From 20CM-2-55-15 sp963738025 (lineage in GTDB: Bacteria; Acidobacteriota; Terriglobia; 20CM-2-55-15): a stretch of 64,000 nucleotides of DNA. The DNA lies in NCBI GenBank assembly GCA_963738025.1, contig CAVTWA010000014.1, positions 1 through 64,000 on the forward strand, given 5' to 3'. Shown one piece after another: positions 51,379 through 60,179 of the stretch (the stretch's first letter is position 1; each line of letters begins with the position of its first letter). The notes under the pieces were generated by a model. The model made no database searches. It was not told the DNA's origin and was given only the letters and a program-made list of their open reading frames with translations. Both the position numbers and the translations under genes were made by a program.

Positions 51379-52812
51379 ATGCAAAGGGTCCTGGTCGGCC
51401 TCCTGCTCTTAGTGGCTCCTTTGAGCGGCTTCTGGTTTGCCGCTCAAACGCCAACGCACATCGTGATCATGCATACCAATGATCTGCATGGTCAGCTTCT
51501 GCCTCGAGACGGTGTCGGTGGGATTGCAGAGATTGCAACGATCATACGCAGCAACCGGCCGGATCTCATTCTCGATGCAGGCGACATTTCTACGGGAACG
51601 TTTTTAAGCGACGAATTCAAAGGTGCGCCGACTATCCAGGCGATGAACAAAATCGGTTATACGTCAGGAACAATCGGTAATCATGAATTCGATTACGGCC
51701 AGGACGCACTGCGTCTTCGATTGAATGAAGCGAAGTTTCCGCTTCTCTCTGCCAATCTGGAGACACCCATCAAAAAGATCAAGAAATACACCATCGCGAC
51801 GGCAAAAGGCGTCCGTTTCGGCATCATCGGGCTGACGACGGAGGAAGTGAAATCGAAGGGTGACCCGAGGCACATGCGCGGTGTGACTGTCCTCGACACC
51901 GTGAAAACACTCGAGCAAATCTTGCCGGAGGTCCGCAAGCAATCGGACTTCATCATTGCGACCGTGCATCTCGAAGATGCGGAAGACAAGCGTATCGCCA
52001 GCGCGTTTCCGGAAATCCGGCTCATCGTGGCCGGACATGTGCACTCCACGCTCGGCCCGATCCGGGTCGGACAGACGATGATCGCGAAGACCGGTTCTTC
52101 AGGTCGTAACGTGGGCCGGGTGGATCTTGAGTTTGAAAACAAGAAGCTGCTTCGCATGGACGCCAAGTTGATTCCTGTCAAGAATGTACCCGCCGACCCT
52201 GAGATTACCGCTGTCCTCGAACCATTCAATGCCAGGATCAAGAACAAACTGGGCGAAATGGTGGGTGTAGCGGATCAGGAACTGGTCAAATCGGACAAAG
52301 TGGAATCTGCCCTCGCCGACCTCGTTGCCGACGCATTTCGCGATAAAGGCAAAACACAAATCGCAATTCAAAACATCGGCGGAATTCGAGCGAATATTTT
52401 GAGAGGGACGATCACCTGGGGGAACGTGTTCGAAGTTCTACCTTTTCAAAATACGATGATTACGCTGAAGCTGACCGGAGCTCAGGTCAAAAAAACCTTG
52501 GAGCGCGGCCTGGTTCCCACAATTGGAGTGGTTGGTTTGAGCGGACTGCGCGTTCATTTCGATATGACAAAACCGCAAGACGCGCGCGTTGTTTCCGCAA
52601 TCCTGCTGGACGGGACGTCTCTCGATGATTCAAAGCTCTACTCGGTTACCACAAACGACTTCGTCCTGGCTGGCGGTGATGGGTTCACCGAATTCGCAAA
52701 AGGGACAGATATCGTCGATACGGGCATCTTTTTGCGAGACGTGCTGGTGGACTATATCCGGGCGAACACCGCATTAAGGCCGATTGTCGATGGAAGGATC
52801 GTGTTCGACTGA
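51379..52812 (+). CDS. UshA-like secreted 5'-nucleotidase/metallophosphatase
   Basis: A 477-residue periplasmic enzyme with a signal peptide (about 1-22, WFAAQ). The calcineurin-type metal motifs are complete: MHTNDLHGQ, DAGDISTGT, GNHEFDYG and VAGHVHS. The C-terminal 5'-nucleotidase domain begins near LVADAFRDK and contains NIGGIRANI and NDFVLAGGDGF. It probably hydrolyses nucleotides or UDP-sugars outside the cytoplasm. A TTG at 51370 is an alternative start. Its stop codon abuts that of the convergent murA with no gap. Confidence 0.92.
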   Translation: MQRVLVGLLLLVAPLSGFWFAAQTPTHIVIMHTNDLHGQLLPRDGVGGIAEIATIIRSNRPDLILDAGDISTGTFLSDEFKGAPTIQAMNKIGYTSGTIGNHEFDYGQDALRLRLNEAKFPLLSANLETPIKKIKKYTIATAKGVRFGIIGLTTEEVKSKGDPRHMRGVTVLDTVKTLEQILPEVRKQSDFIIATVHLEDAEDKRIASAFPEIRLIVAGHVHSTLGPIRVGQTMIAKTGSSGRNVGRVDLEFENKKLLRMDAKLIPVKNVPADPEITAVLEPFNARIKNKLGEMVGVADQELVKSDKVESALADLVADAFRDKGKTQIAIQNIGGIRANILRGTITWGNVFEVLPFQNTMITLKLTGAQVKKTLERGLVPTIGVVGLSGLRVHFDMTKPQDARVVSAILLDGTSLDDSKLYSVTTNDFVLAGGDGFTEFAKGTDIVDTGIFLRDVLVDYIRANTALRPIVDGRIVFD

Positions 52813-54066
52813 TCACTTCAAGCGTTCCACCTGCCCGCCGACGGATTGCAGTTTCTCCTCGATCTTTTCGTAACCTCGATCCAGGTGATAGACCCGGTCG
52901 ATAACCGTAAAACCTTTAGCAACCAAGGCCGCCAGAACCAGAGAAGCGCTGGCGCGCAGATCGGAGGCAATGACGGTTGCGCCGCTCAGATGCGTCTTGC
53001 CGTTCACGATAGCCCGGGATCCGTCGATGCGGATATTGGCTCCCATGCGCATCAGTTCGCTGGCATGCATGAACCTGTTTTCGAAAATATTTTCCGTGAT
53101 TACCGACGTACCGACCGTTTGCGTCATGAGCGCCATATACTGCGCCTGCATATCCGTCGCGAAGCCCGGATATTCCTTCGTCACGACGTCCGCGGATTTC
53201 AAATTGCCATTGCCACGAACCTGGAGACTTCCAGGGCCGATTTCGATATGGACGCCCGCCTCGCGAAGCTTTTCCAGAATACTGGCAAGGTGCTTTGGGT
53301 TTACGTCGACGATATCGAGTGCGCCTCCGGTCATCGCTCCAGCGATGAGAAACGTGCCCGCTTCGATGCGGTCTGGAATGATCCGATGACTCGTGCCGTG
53401 TAACTTTGCTACGCCCTGGATTCGGATTGCCGGCGTACCTGCGCCCTGGATCTTTGCCCCCATTTCGGTCAACATCTGCGCCAGGTCTATGACTTCGGGT
53501 TCGCAGGCTGCATTCTGGAGTATCGTTTCCCCCTCGGCCAGGGCCGCGGCCATCATGAGATTCTCAGTGCCGGTAACGCTGATCTTATCGAACAGAATCT
53601 CTGTCCCGCGTAGTCGTTCGGCGGTTGCCTCGACATATCCGTGTTCCGTCTTTACGGTTGCGCCGAGTTTTTCCAGACCTTTGATGTGCAGGTTTATCGG
53701 CCGCGCCCCAATGGCACAGCCTCCCGGCAGCGACACTCGCGCCCGTCCGGTTCGGGCAAGCAGCGGCCCGAGTACGAGCACAGAGGCCCGCATCGTCTTT
53801 ACCAGATCGTAGGGCGCTTCATGCGACAGAATCTTTTCGGCTCTCAGTCGAACGGAGTGGTCGCCCTCGAATTCGACCATGGCGCCGAGTTCCCGCAGTA
53901 AGCGACGCGTGGTAAAGATGTCGTTGACCAGGGGAATATTGTCGAGCCTGAGTTCATCAGATGTCAGCAGTGAAGCCGCCATTGCCGGTAGCGCCGAGTT
54001 CTTGGCGCCGCTGATCCGAACCGTGCCTTCGAGCGGCTTACCACCTGTGATTTTCAGTTTGTCCAT
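52813..54066 (-). CDS. murA: UDP-N-acetylglucosamine 1-carboxyvinyltransferase
   Basis: The 417-residue enzyme makes the first committed peptidoglycan precursor. ISGAKNSALPAMAASLL, the fosfomycin-target cysteine in LPGGCAIGARPINLH and the aspartate in FATDMQAQYMAL are present. The ATG at 54066 gives the standard N-terminus (MDKLKITGG). It is cotranscribed or nearly so with nagA and murQ upstream, separated from nagA by a family A palindrome. Confidence 0.96.
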   Translation of the reverse strand: MDKLKITGGKPLEGTVRISGAKNSALPAMAASLLTSDELRLDNIPLVNDIFTTRRLLRELGAMVEFEGDHSVRLRAEKILSHEAPYDLVKTMRASVLVLGPLLARTGRARVSLPGGCAIGARPINLHIKGLEKLGATVKTEHGYVEATAERLRGTEILFDKISVTGTENLMMAAALAEGETILQNAACEPEVIDLAQMLTEMGAKIQGAGTPAIRIQGVAKLHGTSHRIIPDRIEAGTFLIAGAMTGGALDIVDVNPKHLASILEKLREAGVHIEIGPGSLQVRGNGNLKSADVVTKEYPGFATDMQAQYMALMTQTVGTSVITENIFENRFMHASELMRMGANIRIDGSRAIVNGKTHLSGATVIASDLRASASLVLAALVAKGFTVIDRVYHLDRGYEKIEEKLQSVGGQVERLK

Positions 54067-54081
54067 ACTTCTATGACGGGA

Positions 54082-54146
54082 ATAAGCCACGAATTGAACG
54101 AATTTAACGAATTAATTTCGTTAAATTCGTTCAATTCGTGGCTTAT
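54082..54146. repeat. Palindromic repeat family A, copy 4
   Basis: A perfect inverted repeat with 30-bp arms (54082-54111 and 54117-54146) and a 5-nt loop, made of tandem GAATTGAAC/GAATTTAAC units and the AAGCCAC end. The right arm also encodes the last eight residues and the stop codon of nagA. It lies between nagA and murA. Confidence 0.92.
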
Positions 54147-55323
54147 CTCTCTCTTTCCTTTCGAATACCTTTCGACCTTGGACGAATGTCATGACGACTT
54201 GCAAATTCGAATCGAGAACCGCAATGTCGGCATCATTGCCAGGTTCCAGGATGCCTTTCCTGTCCAGCTTGAGTGCCCGCGCGGGATTCAGTGTCATTCC
54301 CAGGAGCACATCTTCGAATGACCACCCCGTCCAGTCGGCGAAATTTTGCAATGCTACGTCCTGCGTCAACGTGCTTCCTGCAAGGTGTCCGTCGCGATCC
54401 CGGCAGACACCATTCCGGACGTCCACTGTATCTTCGCCCAGGCGGTATTGACCGTCCGGCATGCCGGTGGCGCTGATCGCATCCGTCACCAATAGCACGC
54501 GTTCCTTCCCTTTTGCGCGTGCGAATATTTTCACAGCATGACGATCGACATGAACCCCGTCCGCAATGATCTCGGCAAATATACGGTCATCTGTCAGGAT
54601 CGCGCCGACAATCCCAGGATCACGATGTGAGAATTCCCGCATCGCATTGAATGTGTGAACCGCATAGCAGATACCCCGCCCGGCCGCCGCGCTGGCTTCC
54701 TCGAAGGAGGCATTCGAATGTCCCATTGCAACGGTGACGCCGGAACGTCTTGCAGTGTCGAGCAGTCCATGGACTCCTTCGAGTTCTGGCGCCACGGTCA
54801 ACAGCCGGACCGCCCCTTTCGATACGCGCACGCACTTCTCGAATAGCGGAACGTCGGGCGCGGCAATATTCTCCGTCTTATGAGTACCGCGTTTCACGCT
54901 GTTGATAAAAGGCCCTTCCAGATGGATTCCGACGGGGATTGCTCCATCGAATGATTGGGAAATCAGTCCGCCGAGTTTTTCCACTGCGCTGGTGAGAGCT
55001 TCTTGTGGTGAGGAGACGGTGGTCGCCAGGAACGACGTTGTTCCGTGCTGCATCAGCACTCGACTGACGGCATTCAGGGATTGCCATGTGCCGTCCATCA
55101 CGTCGACTCCGCCGGCGCCGTGAATGTGGGGGTCGATGAACCCCGGTGTGACGATCAGGCTTGAACAGTCAATACGCTGTGCTCCATCAGGAAGTCCGAT
55201 GTTCTCTAACGTCCCGACTGCGCGGATCGATCGCCCGTCGATCAGGAGCCGTCCTGGAGAATATTTCTGGAGAGGCGTGACAATTGCGCCTGCATCGATT
55301 GCGATCGGCGATGTCTTATTCAC
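54121..55323 (-). CDS. nagA: N-acetylglucosamine-6-phosphate deacetylase
   Basis: The 400-residue amidohydrolase deacetylates GlcNAc-6-phosphate in murein and chitin recycling. The metal motif GFIDPHIHGAGGVDVMDG, the HLEGPFI segment, the MGHSNASFEEA histidine and VTDAISATGMPDG are typical. The start is taken as the GTG at 55323, overlapping murQ by 8 nt. The final residues DKPRIERI and the stop codon are supplied by palindromic repeat A4, so the natural C-terminus was altered by that element. Confidence 0.92.
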   Translation of the reverse strand: MNKTSPIAIDAGAIVTPLQKYSPGRLLIDGRSIRAVGTLENIGLPDGAQRIDCSSLIVTPGFIDPHIHGAGGVDVMDGTWQSLNAVSRVLMQHGTTSFLATTVSSPQEALTSAVEKLGGLISQSFDGAIPVGIHLEGPFINSVKRGTHKTENIAAPDVPLFEKCVRVSKGAVRLLTVAPELEGVHGLLDTARRSGVTVAMGHSNASFEEASAAAGRGICYAVHTFNAMREFSHRDPGIVGAILTDDRIFAEIIADGVHVDRHAVKIFARAKGKERVLLVTDAISATGMPDGQYRLGEDTVDVRNGVCRDRDGHLAGSTLTQDVALQNFADWTGWSFEDVLLGMTLNPARALKLDRKGILEPGNDADIAVLDSNLQVVMTFVQGRKVFERKERDKPRIERI

Positions 55324-56212
55324 GCCCGCTTCCGAGATGGCCAAGCACGTTGCGCAGATTGCCGTTCGATTCCGCAAGCCGCTTTTCGGCTTCCTTGCGA
55401 TCGCATCCGGTTGCGCCCATAACGACGGCAACTTTCAAGTTGGATCCGGATGCCACGACAAGCTTTTCGGCCTGATCCGGTTTGATACCCAATATTTCTT
55501 CCAGGATGTGCTTGCCCCGGCTGCGCAGTTTCTTATTCATCATCCCGACGTTTATCATCCAGTTGCTGTACGTCATCCCAAGGCGGATCATCAGCGCCGT
55601 GCTGAACATGTTGAGAACCAGCTTCTGGGCGGTACCCGCTTTCAGGCGTGTCGATCCCGTGATCACCTCCGGACCAACGGCGATGTATACCGACGAATCG
55701 GCCAGCTTCGCAATCGGGCTGTCTTCAACACAAGCGATAGCTGCCGTCTTTGCGCCTTTCGATCTGGCAAACTCCAGAGCCGCCTGCGTATAAGGCGTGC
55801 TGCCGCTGGCTGCGATGCCGATGACGAGGTCGTGCTCCGTCAGCTTTTTCGCTTTCAGGTCGGCCACCGCTTTCTCTTCGTCGTCTTCGGAGCCTTCAAT
55901 GGATTGGGTGAAGGCTTTGGCGCCTCCCGCGATAATCGCCTGTACCCACTCCGGCGGTGTTCCAAATGTCGGCGGACACTCAACGGCATCGACTATGGCG
56001 ATTCTGCCGCTCGTCCCGGTACCGACATAAAAAACGTGTCCGCCTGCACGGATGTATTCGGCGGCGAGATCGACGAGTCTGGCGATTTGCGGAATTACAG
56101 TGGCGACGGCTTGCGGGACCAGTGCGTCTTCCGCATTGATGATTTTTAGAATTCGTTCCGTCGGAAAGAGATCGATGTCGACTGAGCGAGGATTGCGCCG
56201 TTCGTGTGCCAC
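55316..56212 (-). CDS. murQ: N-acetylmuramic acid 6-phosphate etherase
   Basis: The 298-residue SIS-domain enzyme cleaves the lactyl ether of MurNAc-6-phosphate to give GlcNAc-6-phosphate, the substrate of NagA, which is the next gene. The family signature FYVGTGTSGRIAIVDAVECP and ITGSTRLKAGTAQKLVLNM are complete. The start is a GTG (56212) 23 nt after the upstream gene. murQ-nagA-murA link cell wall recycling to synthesis. Confidence 0.96.
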   Translation of the reverse strand: MAHERRNPRSVDIDLFPTERILKIINAEDALVPQAVATVIPQIARLVDLAAEYIRAGGHVFYVGTGTSGRIAIVDAVECPPTFGTPPEWVQAIIAGGAKAFTQSIEGSEDDEEKAVADLKAKKLTEHDLVIGIAASGSTPYTQAALEFARSKGAKTAAIACVEDSPIAKLADSSVYIAVGPEVITGSTRLKAGTAQKLVLNMFSTALMIRLGMTYSNWMINVGMMNKKLRSRGKHILEEILGIKPDQAEKLVVASGSNLKVAVVMGATGCDRKEAEKRLAESNGNLRNVLGHLGSGRE

Positions 56213-56235
56213 TCCCTAGTATTCTATGACGAGTC

Positions 56236-57606
56236 CTATTTACCTAGTGTCACTTCCGCCTGGTAATAGTCCAGTATGAGTTTGTACTCCGAGAAGAAGT
56301 CGTACCCGATGACTCCCGACACTTCTGTTCCGATCATTTTTGAGATCTGTTTGAGGTCGATCGACACGACCTGTGGAAAGGCTTCAGAATTCTTTGCGGT
56401 TTTGAACGTGACGTCGGGCACCTTCAGTACGACGCCTTCGAAACCGCCGACTCCGGCGATGCCGAGGTCGACCTTGGCGCCGGGTGTGTCTTCATTGACG
56501 CCCAGCTGGGCCGCCATGCTGTGAGAGATGACGGTTGTTACGGCCCCTGTATCGACGATGAAGTTACCGCGCTTTCCATTGATCTCGAGCGGCATCAGCA
56601 GGAGATTGCTGAAATACCAGACAGGAATGGTTTCCGAACCGGCGGTTGCCGGCGCGCGCTTTCGCGTCAGTTCCAGCTGGCCGGCCGGATAGTTTACGGT
56701 GATCAGGAAGTCCGAAAAGATCGAGCTACCCAGGATTCCATCCGCCAGTTGCGAAATCAGCGGATCATTGAACGTGCCTACGGGGACGTTGTCCACCTTC
56801 ATATCGCCGATCGACAGCTCTTTGACTTTGTAAAGCTTCGTTTCGACCTTTCCGGCTCCTCCGATGCCAAAGACGACGGTGGAGGTGATTTGCGGCAAGC
56901 CGACCTCGGTAGCCAGTTTTTCGCTCAGAACCGTCTGAGTTGCGCCCGTGTCGATGGCAAACTCGTAGGGACCTTTGCCATCGATCTTCAGGCTGGCAAA
57001 GATCAGGTTCAGCGATTTCCGGAACTTGATCGGAGCTGGTTTCTCCGGTGCGTGGACCACACCCACTTCCTCGTTGCCGAAGGCTTTGAGCATGTCGAGT
57101 CCGGCCTTTGCTTCCGTCAAGCGGTCTTCATCGGAGGGGTTGAGCTTCAGATATTCTTCCAGCTGTTTTCGCTGTTCTGTATAGTTTTTGTCCATCCCCC
57201 AGGCTTCACTTGCGTAAAGCCGGTACATTGGCTCCTTGGGATCCAATTCGATCGCCCGGTTGAATTCCTGTAATGCCGGTTTCGGTTTGACCTTGGACAG
57301 GGAGAGTTTTCCCAGTCCGAAATGAGCCCGGGCGTTTTTGGAATCCATTTTCAGCGAATCACGATAGGCGATTTCCGCCTGGTCAAAATGTCCCTGTCGG
57401 AACTCAATTTCACCGTGTAATGCAAGCGATTCAGCGGTCCGGGGTTGTTTGGCAAGCAGGGATTCTGCCTGTAGGACATCATCTTTAGCCAGAAGGTCGG
57501 CTACGGAGCCAGCCTGGGCCTGGGCGGAGCGCACCGCGGACATGCCAGGAAGGACCAGAAATGACGTCAGCGCCATGAAAACAGCGACAACCGGTTGGCT
57601 TGACAT
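56236..57606 (-). CDS. Exported TPR protein with two retropepsin-like aspartyl protease domains
   Basis: A 456-residue protein with a signal peptide (about 1-30) and two or three TPR-like helical repeats at about 45-165. Two aspartyl protease domains follow, each with the active motif: FAIDTGATQTVLSEKLA and FIVDTGAVTTVISHSMA. Each has a downstream GILGSSIF or GVIGYDFF hydrophobic motif. Retropepsin-like domains usually dimerise; here both halves are on one chain, giving a pseudo-pepsin. It precedes murQ by 23 nt. The target is unknown. Confidence 0.85.
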   Translation of the reverse strand: MSSQPVVAVFMALTSFLVLPGMSAVRSAQAQAGSVADLLAKDDVLQAESLLAKQPRTAESLALHGEIEFRQGHFDQAEIAYRDSLKMDSKNARAHFGLGKLSLSKVKPKPALQEFNRAIELDPKEPMYRLYASEAWGMDKNYTEQRKQLEEYLKLNPSDEDRLTEAKAGLDMLKAFGNEEVGVVHAPEKPAPIKFRKSLNLIFASLKIDGKGPYEFAIDTGATQTVLSEKLATEVGLPQITSTVVFGIGGAGKVETKLYKVKELSIGDMKVDNVPVGTFNDPLISQLADGILGSSIFSDFLITVNYPAGQLELTRKRAPATAGSETIPVWYFSNLLLMPLEINGKRGNFIVDTGAVTTVISHSMAAQLGVNEDTPGAKVDLGIAGVGGFEGVVLKVPDVTFKTAKNSEAFPQVVSIDLKQISKMIGTEVSGVIGYDFFSEYKLILDYYQAEVTLGK

Positions 57607-57666
57607 GATGTAAGCGGCTCCTATACTATAAAACTTTTGTACATCTGTTGTTACGAGGGACTGAGC

Positions 57667-58104
57667 ATGTCTACGCGATTTCTAACGGCGGGCGAATTAG
57701 CCGCCCTGGACAAATGGTACGTGATCGATGCGACGGATCAAGTACTTGGACGAGTTGCCACGAAAGCCGCAACCATTTTAACTGGAAAGCATAGACCTCG
57801 GTACGCACCTTTCCTGCTAAGCGGTGATCATGTCATTATTGTCAATGCAAACAAGATAAAAATGACCGGCGAAAAACTCGATAAAAAGGTTTATCGATGG
57901 CACACTTTATACCCGGGCGGCCTGAAGGAAGTCGGTGCCCGAAAGGTATTCGAAAGTAAGCCGGAGCGGCTGATTCGGGAAGCGGTACTGGGAATGCTCC
58001 CTAAAAATAAGCTTCGTAAGCGCATGGTCAAGCGCCTGAAGATCTATCTTGCGGAACAACACCCGCACTCGGCACAGACGCCGGAACGTTTGGAGGCAAT
58101 TTGA
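57667..58104 (+). CDS. rplM: 50S ribosomal protein L13
   Basis: A 145-residue ribosomal protein with the L13 signature (WYVIDATDQVLGRVATKAA; YRWHTLYPGGLKEVGARKVF; VLGMLPKNKLRKRMVKRLKIY). The ATG at 57667 has a GAGG site; the frame is open 10 codons upstream but without similarity. It pairs with rpsI as usual and overlaps it by 4 nt. Confidence 0.97.
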   Translation: MSTRFLTAGELAALDKWYVIDATDQVLGRVATKAATILTGKHRPRYAPFLLSGDHVIIVNANKIKMTGEKLDKKVYRWHTLYPGGLKEVGARKVFESKPERLIREAVLGMLPKNKLRKRMVKRLKIYLAEQHPHSAQTPERLEAI

Positions 58105-58493
58105 GCTCAGTTCAGCATTTAGGCACCGGCCGCAGAAAGACCTCGACGGCACGTGTGATTCTTCGGCCGGGTTCTGGAAGCTTCACAGTCAATGATCGAA
58201 AACTGGAAACATACTTTTTCGACGAAACCCACCAGATGCTGGTGAAACGTCCGCTGGAAGCTTCAGATACGTTAAATAAATTTGATGTTCATGTCCGCGT
58301 TGAAGGTGGCGGCCCGCATGGGCAGGCTGGCGCCGTGCAACACGGCATTGCCCGTGCACTCATCGAGTTCAGCGCCGAACTGCGGGGCGTTTTGAAAAAG
58401 GAAGGCTTCCTGACTCGCGATCCGCGAATGAAGGAGCGCAAGAAGTACGGACAGCCGGGAGCGCGAAAGCGCTTCCAGTTCTCGAAGCGGTAA
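58101..58493 (+). CDS. rpsI: 30S ribosomal protein S9
   Basis: The 130-residue protein has the S9 pattern: GTGRRKTSTARVILRPGSG, VEGGGPHGQAGAVQHGIARAL and the C-terminal KKYGQPGARKRFQFSKR whose last residues contact P-site tRNA. The start is a TTG overlapping the rplM stop (TTGA). A strong terminator follows 11 nt after the stop. Confidence 0.97.
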   Translation: MSSVQHLGTGRRKTSTARVILRPGSGSFTVNDRKLETYFFDETHQMLVKRPLEASDTLNKFDVHVRVEGGGPHGQAGAVQHGIARALIEFSAELRGVLKKEGFLTRDPRMKERKKYGQPGARKRFQFSKR

Positions 58494-58504
58494 TGGTCTG
58501 TTGT

Positions 58505-58539
58505 CGATAGCGGGGATCGCCTCCCCGCTATCGATTTTT
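58505..58539 (+). terminator. Intrinsic terminator of rplM-rpsI
   Basis: An 11-bp perfect stem (CGATAGCGGGG / CCCCGCTATCG) with a 7-nt loop, followed by ATTTTT. It separates the rplM-rpsI operon from rpsB. The only textbook Rho-independent terminator seen in the window. Confidence 0.9.
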
Positions 58540-58591
58540 GGTCTATAGTGAAAGAAAGACCATGTTTACAAACTTGAAACAGGAGGTTTAT

Positions 58592-59316
58592 TTGGCGTCT
58601 ATTACAATGAAAGAACTTTTGGAGGCTGGCGTCCATTTTGGACATCAAACGAAGCGCTGGAATCCAAAGATGAAGCAGTACATTTTCGGCGAGCGTAACG
58701 GAATCTACATCATCGATCTCCAGAAGACTCTCCGCCTGTTCAAGGAAGCAACACAGTTCGTGACCGAACTGGCAGCCCAAGGAAAAACAATTCTCTTCGT
58801 CGGAACGAAGCGTCAAGCGCAAGATGCGATCGCGGAAGAGGCTCTGCGCTGCAAATGTTTTTCGTCAACCAGCGGTGGCTGGGCGGATTGCTGACGAATT
58901 TCTCGACAATCCAAAAATCCATCAAAAGATTAAAAGAACTCGATGCCATGGCGACCGATGGCCGTTACGAACTTCTTCCGAAGAAGGAAGTTACGCGCTT
59001 GGAGCGCGAACGCAAGGCTCTGGAAAAGAATCTCTCCGGCATCAAGAATATGCCCGGTTTACCCGATGCGATCTTTGTCATCGATTCCAAGAATGAAGAG
59101 ATTGCCGTCGCTGAAGCACGGCGCCTGGGGATTCCTGTGATCGCCATCGTCGATACCAACTGTGATCCGGATTTTGTCGATTACGTCATCCCCGGCAATG
59201 ATGATGCTCTGCGCGCCATCCGCCTGTTCGCGTCGAAGGTCTCGGAGTCCATCATCGAAGGCCAGGCTGTGAACAAAGAGGCGGCATGTTACCAAGCATT
59301 CCGCGGACGAAGGTGA
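58592..59316 (+). CDS. rpsB: 30S ribosomal protein S2 (frameshifted)
   Basis: The first frame starts at a TTG (58592) with an AGGAGG site 5 nt upstream (MASITMKELLEAGVHFGHQT). It runs to RQAQDAIAEEALRC. The second continues MFFVNQRWLGGLLTNFSTIQ to the stop at 59316. One base is missing near 58853-58854, next to AAA; restoring it yields a complete S2. The C-terminal tail after NKEA is unlike other S2 proteins and may contain a further error, since an acidic tail is open in another frame. S2 is essential, so a sequence error is the simplest explanation. Confidence 0.92.
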
Positions 59317-59435
59317 AGAAACGGCAGACGGACGTGGTGCCTTCCGCGGGAACTCGAGCGCAAAGAGTGCGAAGCTGAGGAGGCGATCCGATCGAGACGC
59401 CCAACGAAGCCGCGATGATGTAAGAGAAAGAGATC

Positions 59436-59497
59436 AGCCACAAGAGGCACAAAAAGCACATCTGTTTAATGCGTTTTGTGCTTCTGTGGCTATTTTT
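59436..59497. repeat. Hairpin between rpsB and tsf
   Basis: A 22-23 nt imperfect stem (AGCCACAAGAGGCACAAAA on the left, TTTTGTGCTTCTGTGGCT on the right) followed by ATTTTT. It shares the AGCCAC end with family A palindromes. On the plus strand it could act as a partial terminator, lowering tsf relative to rpsB. Confidence 0.65.
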
Positions 59498-59518
59498 CTG
59501 TGTAAAGGGAATACGTTT

Positions 59519-60172
59519 ATGGCAATCAAAGCGAATCACAGTTAAAGACCTCCGGGAAAAGACCGGAGCCGGAATGATGGACTGCAAAAACGCCCTCGTC
59601 GAAGCAAAGGGCGACATGGAAGAGGCCATCACGATCCTGCGAAAGAAGGGTCTCGCCTCCGCCCAGAAAAAGGCGACTCGAGTCGCCGCCGAAGGCATGA
59701 TCGGACATTACATCCACGCGGGTGGAAAATTAGGCGTACTTGTCGAAGTCAATTGCGAGACGGATTTCGCCGCCCGAAGCGAGGATTTTCAAAGGGTCGT
59801 GAAGGATATCGCGATGCACATCGCGGCCGTGAATCCGTTGTATGTGCGGCGCGAAGAGGTTCCTGCGCGAGGTTCTCGAAAAGGAAAAAGAAATCTACAA
59901 GGATCAGGCCCGAGCCTCTGGCAAGCCGGAGCAGATCATCGACAAAATCGCCGAGGGCAAGCTCGAGTCTTATTATGAGATGGCGTGCCTGTACGATCAG
60001 AAGTTCGTGAAGGACCCGAACATCAGACGGTGAAGACCTGATCAACACGCTGGTTGGCAAGATTGGCGAGAACATTCAGGTTCGCCGTTTCTCGCGATTC
60101 AAGACCGGCGAAGGTCTCGAAAAGCGATCCACCGATCTGGCAGGAGAAGTCGCAGCAGCATTGGGCGAATAA
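59519..60172 (+). CDS. tsf: Elongation factor Ts (three frameshifts)
   Basis: The gene is broken three times by single extra bases, at 59531-59534, 59868 and 60024-60031. Reading across them gives one short EF-Ts of about 217 residues: MAIK, then ITVKDLREKTGAGMMDCKNA, the core VEVNCETDFAARSEDF, EKEIYKDQARASGKPEQI, and a C-terminal NTLVGKIGENIQVRRFSRFK ending ALGE. The length is that of the short EF-Ts. It recycles EF-Tu. The ATG at 59519 is the family start although only a few codons are in that frame. Confidence 0.9.
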
Positions 60173-60179
60173 ACCACCG

